Origin: Salticus scenicus
Lineage: Eukaryota > Arthropoda > Arachnida > Araneae > Salticidae
DNA length: 64,000 bases
Assembly (NCBI GenBank): GCA_963930645.1
Contig: OZ005662.1
Coordinates: forward strand, 97,820,436-97,884,435
Direction: 5' to 3'
The position numbers and the translations under genes were made by a program. The notes under the pieces are model-generated. The model did not search any database. It saw only the letters and a program-made list of their open reading frames with translations, and was not told where the DNA came from. Positions 49,590 to 62,635 of this stretch are shown here, in pieces; position 1 is the stretch's first letter; each line of letters starts with the position of its first letter.

Positions 49590-51427
49590 TTTAAAAAATG
49601 TCTTAAAACATAAAAAAAAGTGAATTTTTTCCAGTCCCTTCAGTTAACACCGCAAGGTTTCCGGGACTGAGAAAGAAAAAAGACTAGTGCAAATATATGT
49701 GTAAGATTTTTGGAAAAAACTGAAGTTGACAGCACACAAATAATTGCAAACTGTCTGAAATCATAAGAAAAATGATGGATTTTTTCAAGCCCCTTCATTT
49801 AAAATCAAATGGATTCAAGAAATAACAAGAAAATGAGTAGCACAAAAGGAGATGTAACTTTTATGGACAAAATTGAGGTGACCAGTAAGAAAAAAAAAAA
49901 GTTTTAAGTCCTAAAGACAACGGAGGAGGACTTTTGCAAGCCCCTTCAGTTAACGCCGCAAGGTTTCCGGGACTGACAAAGAAAAAAGTGAGTGCCAATA
50001 TGCATATAATATTTATTATAAAATTTGAAGGGAATATAATCGAATGTATTAAAAATGTTTCAAATAATAAAGAAATGTGTACGTATTTATCTGTACCTTC
50101 AGTTAACACTGTAAGTCTGAGAAAGCAAAATGTTAATGCCAAAGAAAATAAAAGATTAAAGGGAAAAAGCTGAAATGCATGAAATCGAAAGTTTTCAAAA
50201 TATCTCAAAAAGGGAAGTAGGATTTTTACCAACGACTATAGTTAAAATTCATGGTTTCCGAAAATAAGAACGAAGTATGTACTGCTAAAAAATATAAGAA
50301 TGCTTGACAAAATTGAGGTAAATGGTGATCGAATGATCTTAAGTCTTACGGTAGACTGTAAGTGTTTTTTGCCAGTCCCTTCAATTAACACCGCAAGGTT
50401 TCCGGGACTGACAAAAATGTTACTACCAAAGTAGATGTGTTATTTCTGGACAAAACTAAAGTGAGAAGCACACAAAAGTTTTCAGATTGTCCGAAATCAT
50501 AAAAGAAATCGTGGATCTCTGCCAGTCCCTCCAGTTAACACCGCAAGGTTTCCGGGACTGACAAAGAAAAATGTCAGTGCAAATGTTGATGTAAGATTTC
50601 CGGAAAAACTGAAGTGAAGTGAACAGCACATAAATTTTGCAAAATGTCTGAAATTATAAAAAACAATAGATGTAATTTTACTACCACCTTCACTTAAATT
50701 CGTCTGGATTCTAGAAACAAGAAAGAAAGTACTGCAAGAGGAAAGCTACATTTCTGGAGAAGATTGACGTGAATGTTAAAAAATGATTTTAAAGAAATTT
50801 CAGGTCTTAAATGAAATGGTAGAGAATTTTTGCCAGTCCCTTCAGTTAACACCGCAATATTTCCGGAACCGACAAAAAAAAAGTTAGTAACAAAGTGCAA
50901 ATATGATTTCTGGAGAAAACTGAAGTGAACAAAACGTAAATGTTTTCAGATTGTTTGAAATCATAAAAGAAATTGTGGATCTTTGCCATGTCCTCCAGTT
51001 AAAACGGAAAGATTTCCGTGTGTGACAAAGAAAAGTTAGTACCAAAGTAGATGTATGACTTCTGGAAAAAACTAAAGTGAACAGCACACAAAAGTTTTCA
51101 GATTGTCTAAATCAGAAAAGAATTTGTGGATCTTTGACAGTCCCTGTAGTTAACATCGCAAGGTTTCCGAGAGTGACAAAGAAAAATGGCAGTGCAAATG
51201 TAGATGTAAGGATTCGAGAAAAAACAGAAGTGAACAAGCACATAAATTTTCAAAATGTCTAAAACCATAAAAAAAATTTAAAAAGTTTTAGGTCTTAAAG
51301 AAAATAGTGGAGAAATTTGCCAGTCCCTTCAGTTAACACCGCAAGGTTTCCGGGAAAGACAAAGGAAAAATGTGGTGTTAAAGTAGATATAAGATTTATG
51401 ATAAAATATAAAGAGGTAATAGAATTT
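49590..51427 (+). repeat. HOR unit 27: 12-mer (1838 bp), first unit of super-repeat copy B
   Basis: Copy of unit 24 shifted by 6453 bp. I saw no difference between the two copies by eye. Confidence 0.95.
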
Positions 51428-53734
51428 TTTAAAAAATGTCTTAAAACATAAAAAAAAGTGAATTTTTTCCAGTCCCTTCAGTTAACACCGCAAGGTTTCC
51501 GGGACTGAGAAAGAAAAAAGACTAGTGCAAATATATGTATAAGATTTTTGGAAAAAACTGAAGTTGACAGCACACAAATAATTGCAAACTGTCTGAAATC
51601 ATAAGAAAAATGATGGATTTTTTCAAGCCCCTTCATTTAAAATCAAATGGATTCAAGAAATAACAAGAAAATGAGTAGCACAAAAGGAGATGTAACTTTT
51701 ATGGACAAAATTGAGGTGAACAGTAAGAAAAAAAAAAGTTTTAAGTCCTAAAGACAACGGAGGAGGACTTTTGCAAGCCCCTTCAGTTAACGCCGCAAGG
51801 TTTCCGGGACTGACAAAGAAAAAAGTGAGTGCCAATATGCATATAATATTTATGATAAAATTTGAAGGGAATATAATCGAATGTATTAAAAATGTTTCAA
51901 ATAATAAAGAAATGTGTACGTATTTATCTGTACCTTCAGTTAACACTGTAAGTCTGAGAAAGCAAAATGTTAATGCCAAAGAAAATAAAAGATTAAAGGG
52001 AAAAAGCTGAAATGCATGAAATCGAAAGTTTTCAAAATATCTCAAAAAGGGAAGTAGGATTTTTACCAACGACTATAGTTAAAATTCATGGTTTCCGAAA
52101 ATAAGAACGAAGTATGTACTGCTAAAAAATATAAGAATGCTTGACAAAATTGAGGTAAATGGTGATCGAATGATCTTAAGTCTTACGGTAGACTGTAAGT
52201 GTTTTTTGCCAGTCCCTTCAATTAACACCGCAAGGTTTCCGGGACTGACAAAAATGTTACTACCAAAGTAGATGTGTTATTTCTGGACAAAAGTAATGTG
52301 AGAAGCACACAAAAGTTTTCAGATTGTCCGAAATCATAAAAGAAATCGTGGATCTCTGCCAGTCCCTCCAGTTAACACCGCAAGGTTTCCGGGACTGACA
52401 AAGAAAAATGTCAGTGCAAATGTTGATGTAAGATTTCCGGAAAAACTGAAGTGAAGTGAACAGCACATAAATTTTGCAAAATGTCTGAAATTATAAAAAA
52501 CAATAGATGTAATTTTACGACCACCTTCACTTAAATTCGTCTGGATTCTAGAAACAAGAAAGAAAGTACTGCAAGAGGAAAGCTACATTTCTGGAGAAGA
52601 TTGACGTGAATGTTAAAAAATGATTTTAAAGAAATTTCAGGTCTTAAATGAAATGGTAGAGAATTTTTGCCAGTCCCTTCAGTTAACACCGCAATATTTC
52701 CGGAACCGACAAAAAAAAGTTAGTAACAAAGTGCAAATATGATTTCTGGAGAAAACTGAAGTGAACAAAACGTAAATGTTTTCAGATTGTTTGAAATCAT
52801 AAAAGAAATTGTGGATCTTTGCCAGTCCCTTTAGTTAACACCGCAAGGTTTCCGGGACTGACAAAGAAAAATGTCAGTGCAAATGTTGATGTAAGATTTC
52901 CGGAAAAATTGAAGTGAAGTGAACAGCACATAAATTTTGCAAATTGTCCGAAATCATAAAAAACAATAGATGTAATTTTACTAGCACTTTCACTTAAATT
53001 CGACTGGATTCTAGAAACCAGAAAGAAAGTACTGCAAGAAGACAAGCTACATTTCTGGAGAACACAAACGTGAAGGGTAAAGAAATGGTTTTAAAGAAGT
53101 TTTAGGTCTTACAGGAAATGGTAGAGAGTTTTTGCCAGTCCCTTCAGTTAACACCGCAAGGTTTCCGGGACTGAAAAAAAAAAGTTAATAACGAAGTACA
53201 CATACGATTTCTATTTCTAGAGAAAACTGAAGTGAACAAAACACAAAAGTTTTCATATTGTTTGAAATCATAAAAGAAATTGTGGATCTTTGCCATGTCC
53301 TCCAGTTAACACGAAAAGATTTCCGTGTGAGACAAAGAAAAGTTAGTACCAAAGTAGATGTATGACTTCTGGACAAAACTAAAGTGAACAGCACACAAAA
53401 GTTTTCAGATTGTCTAAATCAGAAAAGAATTTGTGGATCTTTGACAGTCCCTGTAGTTAACATCGCAAGGTTTCCGAGAGTGACAAAGAAAAATGGCAGT
53501 GCAAATGTAGATGTAAGGATTCGAGAAAAAACAGAAGTGAACAAGCACATAAATTTTCAAAATGTCTAAAACCATAAAAAAAATTTAAAAAGTTTTAGGT
53601 CTTAAAGAAAATAGTGGAGAAATTTGCCAGTCCCTTCAGTTAACACCGCAAGGTTTCCGGGAAAGACAAAGGAAAAAGGTGGTGTTAAAGTAGATATAAG
53701 ATTTATGATAAAATATAAAGAGGTAATAGAATTT
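51428..53734 (+). repeat. HOR unit 28: 15-mer (2307 bp), second unit of super-repeat copy B
   Basis: Copy of unit 25, with the trimer insertion at 52823-53293. One difference seen: CTATTTCTAGAG near 53211 where unit 25 has CTAATTCTAGAG. Confidence 0.95.
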
Positions 53735-56042
53735 TTTAAAAAATGTCTTAAAACATAAAAAAAAGTGAATTTTTTCCAGTCCCTTCAGTTAACACCGCAA
53801 GGTTTCCGGGACTGAGAAAGAAAAAAGACTAGTGCAAATATATGTGTAAGATTTTTGGAAAAAACTGAAGTTGACAGCACACAAATAATTGCAAACTGTC
53901 TGAAATCATAAGAAAAATGATGGATTTTTTCAAGCCCCTTCATTTAAAATCAAATGGATTCAAGAAATAACAAGAAAATGAGTAGAACAAAAGGAGATGT
54001 AACTTTTATGGACAAAATTGAGGTGACCAGTAAGAAAAAAAAAAGTTTTAAGTCCTAAAGACAACGGAGGAGGACTTTTGCAAGCCCCTTCAGTTAACGC
54101 CGCAAGGTTTCCGGGACTGACAAAGAAAAAAGTGAGTGCCAATATGCATATAATATTTATTATAAAATTTGAAGGGAATATAATCGAATGTATTAAAAAT
54201 GTTTCAAATAATAAAGAAATGTGTACGTATTTATCTGTACCTTCAGTTAACACTGTAAGTCTGAGAAAGCAAAATGTTAATGCCAAAGAAAATAAAAGAT
54301 TAAAGGGAAAAAGCTGAAATGCATGAAATCGAAAGTTTTCAAAATATCTCAAAAAGGGAAGTAGGATTTTTACCAACGACTATAGTTAAAATTCATGGTT
54401 TCCGAAAATAAGAACGAAGTATGTACTGCTAAAAAATATAAGAATGCTTGACAAAATTGAGGTAAATGGTGATCGAATGATCTTAAGTCTTACGGTAGAC
54501 TGTAAGTGTTTTTTGCCAGTCCCTTCAATTAACACCGCAAGGTTTCCGGGACTGACAAAAATGTTACTACCAAAGTAGATGTGTTATTTCTGGACAAAAC
54601 TAAAGTGAGAAGCACACAAAAGTTTTCAGATTGTCCGAAATCATAAAAGAAATCGTGGATCTCTGCCAGTCCCTCCAGTTAACACCGCAAGGTTTCCGGG
54701 ACTGACAAAGAAAAATGTCAGTGCAAATGTTGATGTAAGATTTCCGGAAAAACTGAAGTGAAGTGAACAGCACATAAATTTTGCAAAATGTCTGAAATTA
54801 TAAAAAACAATAGATGTAATTTTACTACCACCTTCACTTAAATTCGTCTGGATTCTAGAAACAAGAAAGAAAGTACTGCAAGAGGAAAGCTACATTTCTG
54901 GAGAAGATTGACGTGAATGTTAAAAAATGATTTTAAAGAAATTTCAGGTCTTAAATGAAATGGTAGAGAATTTTTGCCAGTCCCTTCAGTTAACACCGCA
55001 ATATTTCCGGAACCGACAAAAAAAAAGTTAGTAACAAAGTGCAAATATGATTTCTGGAGAAAACTGAAGTGAACAAAACGTAAATGTTTTCAGATTGTTT
55101 GAAATCATAAAAGAAATTGTGGACCTTTGCCAGTCCCTTTAGTTAACACCGCAAGGTTTCCGGGACTGACAAAGAAAAATGTCAGTGCAAATGTTGATGT
55201 AAGATTTCCGGAAAAATTGAAGTGAAGTGAACAGCACATAAATTTTGCAAATTGTCCGAAATCATAAAAAACAATAGATGTAATTTTACTAGCACCTTCA
55301 CTTAAATTCGACTGGATTCTAGAAACCAGAAAGAAAGTACTGCAAGAAGACAAGCTACATTTCTGGAGAACACAAACGTGAAGGGTAAAGAAATGGTTTT
55401 AAAGAAGTTTTAGGTCTTACAGGAAATGGTAGAGAGTTTTTGCCAGTCCCTTCAGTTAACACCGCAAGGTTTCCGGGACTGAAAAAAAAAAGTTAATAAC
55501 GAAGTACACATATGATTTCTAATTCTGGAGAAAACTGAAGTGAACAAAACACAAAAGTTTTCATATTGTTTGAAATCATAAAAGAAATTGTGGATCTTTG
55601 CCATGTCCTCCAGTTAACACGAAAAGATTTCCGTGTGAGACAAAGAAAAGTTAGTACCAAAGTAGATGTATGACTTCTGGACAAAACTAAAGTGAACAGC
55701 ACACAAAAGTTTTTAGATTGTCTAAATCAGAAAAGAATTTGTGGATCTTTGACAGTCCCTGTAGTTAACATCGCAAGGTTTCCGAGAGTGACAAAAAAAA
55801 ATGGCAGTGCAAATGTAGATGTAAGGATTCGAGAAAAAACAGAAGTGAACAAGCACATAAATTTTCAAAATGTCTAAAACCATAAAAAAAATTTAAAAAG
55901 TTTTAGGTCTTAAAGAAAATAGTGGAGAAATTTGACAGTCCCTTCAGTTAACACCGCAAGGTTTCCGGGAAAGACAAAGGAAAAAGGTGGTGTTAAAGTA
56001 GATATAGGATTTATGATAAAATATAAAGAGGTAATAGAATTT
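53735..56042 (+). repeat. HOR unit 29: 15-mer (2308 bp), third unit of super-repeat copy B
   Basis: Copy of unit 26, with the trimer insertion at 55131-55601 and all of unit 26's private markers, including GATATAGGATTT near 56002. Confidence 0.95.
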
Positions 56043-58505
56043 TTTAAAAAATGTCTTAAAACATAAAAAAAAGTGAATTTTTTCCAGTCCCTTCAGTTAA
56101 CACCGCAAGGTTTCCGGGACTGAGAAAGAAAAAAGACTAGTGCAAATATATGTGTAAGATTTTTGGAAAAAACTGAAGTTGACAGCACACAAATAATTCC
56201 AAACTGTCTAAAATCATAAGAAAAATGATGGATTTTTTCAAGCCCCTTCATTTAAAATCAAATGGATTCAAGAAATAACAAGAAATTGAGTAGCACAAAA
56301 GGAGATGTAACTTTTATGGACAAAATTGAGGTGAACAGTAAGAAAAAAAAAAGTTTTAAGTCCTAAAGACAACGGAGGAGGACTTTTGCAAGCCCCTTCA
56401 TTTAACACCGCAAGGTTTCCGGGACTGACAAAGAAAAAAGTTAGTGCCAATATGCATATAATATTTATGATAAAATTTGAAGGGAATATAATCGAATGTA
56501 TTAAAAATGTTTCAAATAATAAAGAAATGTGTACGTATTTATCTGTACCTTCAGTTAACACTGTAAGTCTGAGAAAGCAAAATGTTACTGCCAAAGAAAA
56601 TAAAAGATTAAAGGGAAAAAGCTGAAATGCATGAAATCGAAATTTTTCAAAATATCTCAAAAAGGGAAGTAGGATTTTTACCAACGACTATAGTTAAAAT
56701 TCATGGTTTCCGAAAATAAGAACGAAGTATGTACTGCTAAAAAATATAAGTATGCTTGACAAAATTGAGGTAAATGGTGATCGAATGATCTTAAGTCTTA
56801 CGGTAGACTGTAAGTGTTTTTTGCCAGTCCCTTCAATTAACACCGCAAGGTTTCCGGGACTGACAAAAATGTTACTACCAAAGTAGATGTGTTATTTCTG
56901 GACAAAACTAAAGTGAGAAGCACACAAAAGTTTTCAGATTGTCCGAAATCATAAAAGAAATCGTGGATCTCTGCCAGTCCCTCCAGTTAACACCGCAAGG
57001 TTTCCGGGACTGACAAAGAAAAATGTCAGTGCAAATGTTGATGTAAGATTTCCGGAAAAGCTGAAGTGAACAGCACATAAATTTTGCAAAATGTCTGAAA
57101 TCATAAAAAACAATAGATGTAATTTTACTACAACCTTCACTTAAATTCGTCTGGATTCTAGAAACAAGAAAGAAAGTACTGCAAGAGGAAAGCTACATTT
57201 CTGGAGAAGATTGACGTGAATGTTAAAAAATGATTTTAAAGAAATTTCAGGTCTTAAATGAAATGGTAGAGAATTTTTGCCAGTCCCTTCAGTTAACACC
57301 GCAATGTTTCCGGAACCGACAAAAAAAAAAGTTAGTAACAAAGTGCAAATATGATTTCTGGACAAAACTGAAGTGAACAAAACGTAAATGTTTTCAGATT
57401 GTTTGAAATCATAAAAGAAATTGTGGATCTTTGCCAGTCCCTTTAGTTAACACCGCAAGGTTTCCGGGACTGACAAAGAAAAATGTCAGTGCAAATGTTG
57501 ATGTAAGATTTCCGGAAAAGCTGAAGTGAACAGCACATAAATTTTGCAAAATGTCTGAAATCATAAAAAACAATAGATGTAATTTTACTAGCACCTTCAC
57601 TTAAATTCGACTGGATTCTAGAAACCAGAAAGAAAGTACTGCAAGAAGACAAGCTACATTTCTGGAGACAAACGTGAAGGGTAAAGAAGTGGTTTTAAAG
57701 AAATTTTAGGTCTTAAAGGAAATGGTAGAGAGTTTTTGCCAGTCCCTTCAGTTAACACCTCAAGGTTTCCGGGACTGACAAAAAAAAAGTTAGTAACAAT
57801 ATATATATATGATTTCTGGACAAAACTGAAGTAACCAAAACCTAAATGTTTTCAAATTGTTTGAAATCATAAAAGAAATTGTGGATCTTTGCCAGTCCCT
57901 TTAGTTAACACCGCAAGGTTTCCGGGACTGACAAAAAAAAAAGTTAATAACGAAGTACACATATGATTTCTAGTTCTGGACAAAACTGAAGTGAACAAAA
58001 CACAAAAGTTTTCAGATTGTTTGAAATCATAAAAGAAATTGTGGATCTTTGCCATGTCCTCCAGTTAACACGGAAAGATTTCCGTGTGTGACAAAGAAAA
58101 GTTAGTACCAAAGTAGATGTATGACTTCTGGACAAAACTAAACTGAAAAGCACACAAAAGCTTTCAGATTGTCTAAATCATAAGAGAATTTGTGGATATT
58201 TGCCGGTCCCTCTAGTTAACACCGCATGGTTTCCAGGAGGGACAAAGAAAAATGACAGTGCAAATGTAGATGTAAGGTTTCGAGAAGAAACTGAATTGAA
58301 CAGCGCATAAATTTTGCAACATGTCTAAAACCATTAAAAAAAAAAAAAAAAAAAAAAAAAATTAAGTTATAGGTCTTAAAGAAAATGGTGGAGAAATTTC
58401 CCAGTCCCTTCAGTTAACACCGCAAGGTTTCCGGGAAAGACAAAGGAAAAATGTTGTGTCAAAGTAGATATAAGATTTATGATAAAATATAAAGTAATAG
58501 AATTT
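56043..58505 (+). repeat. HOR unit 30: irregular 16-mer (2463 bp)
   Basis: m1-m9, then four further monomers with heads at about 57441, 57600, 57748 and 57900, then m10-m12. The m7 tails lack the GAAGTG duplication seen elsewhere. The m9-like head has ACCTCAAGG. The m10 head has the full 9-bp inner dyad, and the m11 head is unusual (CCGGTCCCTCTAG, GCATGGTTTCCAGGAGG). An A run follows at 58336-58361. Confidence 0.9.
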
Positions 58506-58990
58506 TTTTTTAAATGTCTTAAAACATAAAAAAAGGGAATTTTTTCCAGTCCCTTCAGTTAACACCGCAACGTTTCCGGGACTGAGAAAGAAAAAAGACT
58601 AGTGCAAATATATATGTAAGATTTTTGGAAAAAACTGAAGTGGACAGCACACAATACTGTCTGAAATCATAAGAAAAATGATGGATTTTTTCAAGCCCAT
58701 TCATTTAAAATCAAATGGATTCAAGAAATAACAAGAAAATAAGTAGCACAAAATTAGATGTAACTTTTATGGACAATATTGAGGTGAACAGTAAGGAAAA
58801 AAAAAGTTTTAAGTCCTAAAGAAAACGGAGCAGAATTTTTCAAGCCCCTTCAGTTAACACCGCAAGGTTTCCGGGACTGACAAAGAAAAAAGTTTGTGTG
58901 AAAATACATATAAAATTTGAAGGGAATATAATCGAATGTATAAAAAATGTCTCAAAAAAGCGAAGTAGGATTTTTACCAACCAGTATAGT
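57650..58990 (+). other. Poorly homogenised segment within the array
   Basis: Compared with other units this stretch has many private substitutions, small deletions and simple-sequence expansions, including an (AT)6 run at 57799-57810 and an A26 run at 58336-58361. It remains recognisable as m9 to m12 and then m1 to m5. Confidence 0.8.
58336..58361 (+). repeat. A26 homopolymer
   Basis: An uninterrupted run of 26 A in the m11 tail, where other units have 8 or 9 A followed by TTTAAAAAG. It is a slippage expansion at the alpha/beta join of m11, with sequence resembling no transposon on its left side. Confidence 0.85.
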
Positions 58991-60796
58991 TAAAATTCCT
59001 GGTTTCCGAAAATAAGAACGAAGTATGTACTGCTAAAAAATATAAGAATCCTTGACAAAATTGAGGTAAATGGTGATCGAATGATCTTAAGTCTTACGGT
59101 AGACTGTAAGTGTTTTTTGCCAGTCCCTTCAATTAACACCGCAAGGTTTCCGGGACTGACAAAAATGTTACTACCAAAGTAGATGTGTTATTTCTGGACA
59201 AAACTAAAGTGAGAAGCACACAAAAGTTTTCAGATTGTCCGAAATCATAAAAGAAATCGTGGATCTCTGCCAGTCCCTCCAGTTAACACCGCAAGGTTTC
59301 CGGGACTGACAAAGAAAAATGTCAGTGCAAATGTTGATGTAAGATTTCCGGAAAAACTGAAGTGAAGTGAACAGCACATAAATTTTGCAAAATGTCTGAA
59401 ATTATAAAAAACAATAGATGTAATTTTACTACCACCTTCACTTAAATTCGTCTGGATTCTAGAAACAAGAAAGAAAGTACTGCAAGAGGAAAGCTACATT
59501 TCTGGAGAAGATTGACGTGAATGTTAAAAAATGATTTTAAAGAAATTTCAGGTCTTAAATGAAATGGTAGAGAATTTTTGCCAGTCCCTTCAGTTAACAC
59601 CGCAATATTTCCGGAACCGACAAAAAAAAAGTTAGTAACAAAGTGCAAATATGATTTCTGGAGAAAACTGAAGTGAACAAAACGTAAATGTTTTCAGATT
59701 GTTTGAAATCATAAAAGAAATTGTGGATCTTTGCCAGTTCCTTCAGTTATCACCGCAAGGTTTCCGGGACTGACAAAAAATGTTAGTATCAAAGTAGATG
59801 TGTTATTTCTGGACAAAACTAAAGTGAAAAGCACACAAAAGTTTTCAGATTGTCTGAAATCCTAATTGCAATTCTGGATCTTTGCCAGTCCCTCCAGTTA
59901 ACACCGCAAGGTTTCTGGGAGTGACAAAGAAAAATGTCAGTGCAAATGTTGATGTAAGATTTCCGGAAAAACTGCAGTGAAGTGAACAGCACATAAATTT
60001 TGCAAATTGTCCGAAATCATAAAAAACAATAGATGTAATTTTACTAGCACCTTCACTTAATTTCGACTGGATTCTAGAAACCAGAAAGAAAGTACTGCAA
60101 GAAGACAAGCTACATTTCTGGAGAAGACAAACGTGAAGGGTAAAGAAATGGTTTTAAAGAAGTTTTAGGTCTTACAGGAAATGGTAGAGAGTTTTCGCCA
60201 GTCCCTTCAGTTAACACCGCAAGGTTTCCGGGACTGAAAAAAAAAAGTTAATAATGAAGTACACATATGATTTCTAATTCTGGAGAAAACTGAAGTGAAC
60301 AAAACACAAAAGTTTTCATGTTGTTTGAAATCATAAAGAAAATGTGGATCTTTGCCATGTCCTCCAATTAACACGGAAAGATTTCCGTGTGAGACAAAGA
60401 AAAGTTAGTACAAAAGTAGATGTATGACTTCTGGACAAAACTAAAGTGAACAGCACACAAAAGTTTTCAGATTGTCTAAATCAGAAAAGAATTTGTGGAT
60501 CTTTTACAGTCCCTGTAGTTAACATTGCAAGGTTTCCGAGAGTGACAAAGAAAAATGGCAGTGCAAATGTAGAAGTAAGGATTCGAGAAAAAACAGAAGT
60601 GAACAAGCACATAAATTTTCAAAATGTCTAAAACCATAAAAAAAATTTAAAAAGTTTTAGGTCTTAAAGAAAATAGTGGAGAAATTTGCCAGTCCCTTCA
60701 GTTAACACCGCAAGGTTTCCGGGAAAGACAAAGGAAAAATGTGGTGTTAAAGTAGATATAAGATTTATGATAAAATATAAAGAGGTAATAGAATTT
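58506..60796 (+). repeat. HOR unit 31: irregular 15-mer (2291 bp)
   Basis: m1-m3, m5-m9 (m4 missing as in units 5 and 6), then m6-m12 of the units 5/6 lineage, starting with CCAGTTCCTTCAGTTATC near 59737. Its first 500 bp carry many private substitutions and small deletions, for example AAATTAGATG, GTTTGTGTGAAAAT and CCAACCAGTATAG. Confidence 0.9.
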
Positions 60797-62635
60797 TTTA
60801 AAAAATGTCTTAAAACATAAAAAAAAGTGAATTTTTTCCAGTCCCTTCAGTTAACACCGCAAGGTTTCCGGGACTGAGAAAGAAAAAAGACTAGTGCAAA
60901 TATATGTGTAAGATTTTTGGAAAAAACTGAAGTTGACAGCACAAAAATAATTGCAAACTGTCTGAAATCATAAGAAAAATGATGGATTTTTTCAAGCCCC
61001 TTCATTTAAAATCAAATGGATTCAAGAAATAACAAGAAAATGAGTAGCACAAAAGGAGATGTAACTTTTATGGACAAAATTGAGGTGAACAGTAAGAAAA
61101 AAAAAAGTTTTAAGTCCTAAAGACAACGGAGGAGGATTTTTGCAAGCCCCTTCAGTTAACACCGCAAGGTTTCCGGGACTGACAAAGAAAAAAGTTAGTG
61201 ACAAAATGCATATAATATTTATGATAAAATTTGAAGGGAATATAATCGAATGTATTAAAAATGTTTCAAATAATAAAGAAATGTGTAGGTATTTATCTGT
61301 ACCTTCAGTTAACACTGTATGTCTGAGAAAGCAAAATGTTAAGGCCAAAGAAAATAAAAGAATAAAGGGAAAAAGCTGAAATGCATGAAATCGAAAGTTT
61401 TCAAAATATCTCAAAAAGGGAAGTAGGATTTTTACCAACGACTATAGTTAAAATTCATGGTTTCCGAAAATAAGAACGAAGTATGTACTGGTAAAAAATA
61501 TAAGTATGCTTGACAAAATTGAGGTAAATGGTGATCGAATGGTCTTAAGTCTTACGGTAGACTGTAAGTGTTTTTTGCCAGTCCCTTCAGTTAACACCGC
61601 AAGGTTTCCGGGACTCACAAAAATGTTACTACCAAAGTAGATGTTTTATTTCTGGACAAAACTAAAGTGAGAAGCACACAAAAGTTTTCAGATTGTCCGA
61701 AATCATAAAAGAAATCGTGGATCTCTGCCAGTCCCTCCAGTTAACACCGCAAGGTTTCCGGGACTGACAAAGAAAAATGTCAGTGCAAATGTTGATGTAA
61801 GATTTCCGGAAAAACTGAAGTGAAGTGAACAGCACATAAATTTTGCAAAATGTCTGAAATCATAAAAAACAATAGATGTAATTTTACTACCACCTTCACT
61901 TAAATTCGTCTGGATTCTAGAAACAAGAAAGAAAGTACTGCAAGAGGAAAGCTACATTTCTGGAGAAGATTGACGTGAATGTTAAAAAATGATTTTAAAG
62001 AAATTTCAGGTCTTAAATGAAATGGTAGAGAATTTTTGCCAGTCCCTTCAGTTAACACCGCAATGTTTCCGGAACCGACAAAAAAAAAAGTTAGTAACAA
62101 AGTGCAAATATGATTTCTGGACAAAACTGAAGTGAACAAAACGTAAATGTTTTCAGATTGTTTGAAATCATAAAAGAAATTGTGGATCTTTGCCATGTCC
62201 TCCAGTTAAAACGGAAAGATTTCCGTGTGTGACAAAGAAAAGTTAGTACCAAAGTAGATGTATGACTTCTGGAAAAAACTAAAGTGAACAGCACACAAAA
62301 GTTTTCAGATTGTCTAAATCAGAAAAGAATTTGTGGATCTTTGACAGTCCCTGTAGTTAACATCGCAAGGTTTCCGAGAGTGACAAAGAAAAATGGCAGT
62401 GCAAATGTATATGTAAGGATTCGAGAAAAAACAGAAGTGAACAAGCACATAAATTTTCAAAATGTCTAAAACCATAAAAAAAAATTTTAAAAGTTTTAGG
62501 TCTTAAAGAAAATAGTGGAGAAATTTGCCAGTCCCTTCAGTTAACACCGCAAGGTTTCCGGGAAAGACAAAGGAAAAAGGTGGTGTTAAAGTAGATATAA
62601 GATTTATGATAAAATATAAAGAGGTAATAGAATTT
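60797..62635 (+). repeat. HOR unit 32: 12-mer (1839 bp)
   Basis: Second haplotype class, close to units 8, 11 and 18. Private GTTAGTGACAAAATG near 61195 and GTTAAGGCC near 61338. Confidence 0.95.

Larger units (their letters stand above)
49590..56042 (+). repeat. Super-repeat copy B (6453 bp)
   Basis: Units 27-29, in direct tandem with copy A and of the same length. By eye the copies differ at very few positions (one near 53213). Confidence 0.93.

Noticed and set aside
58336..58361. A26 run as a retrotransposon poly(A) tail
   Set aside because: The sequence on both sides is continuous m11 satellite with no inserted element and no target-site duplication. Slippage at an existing A run explains it.
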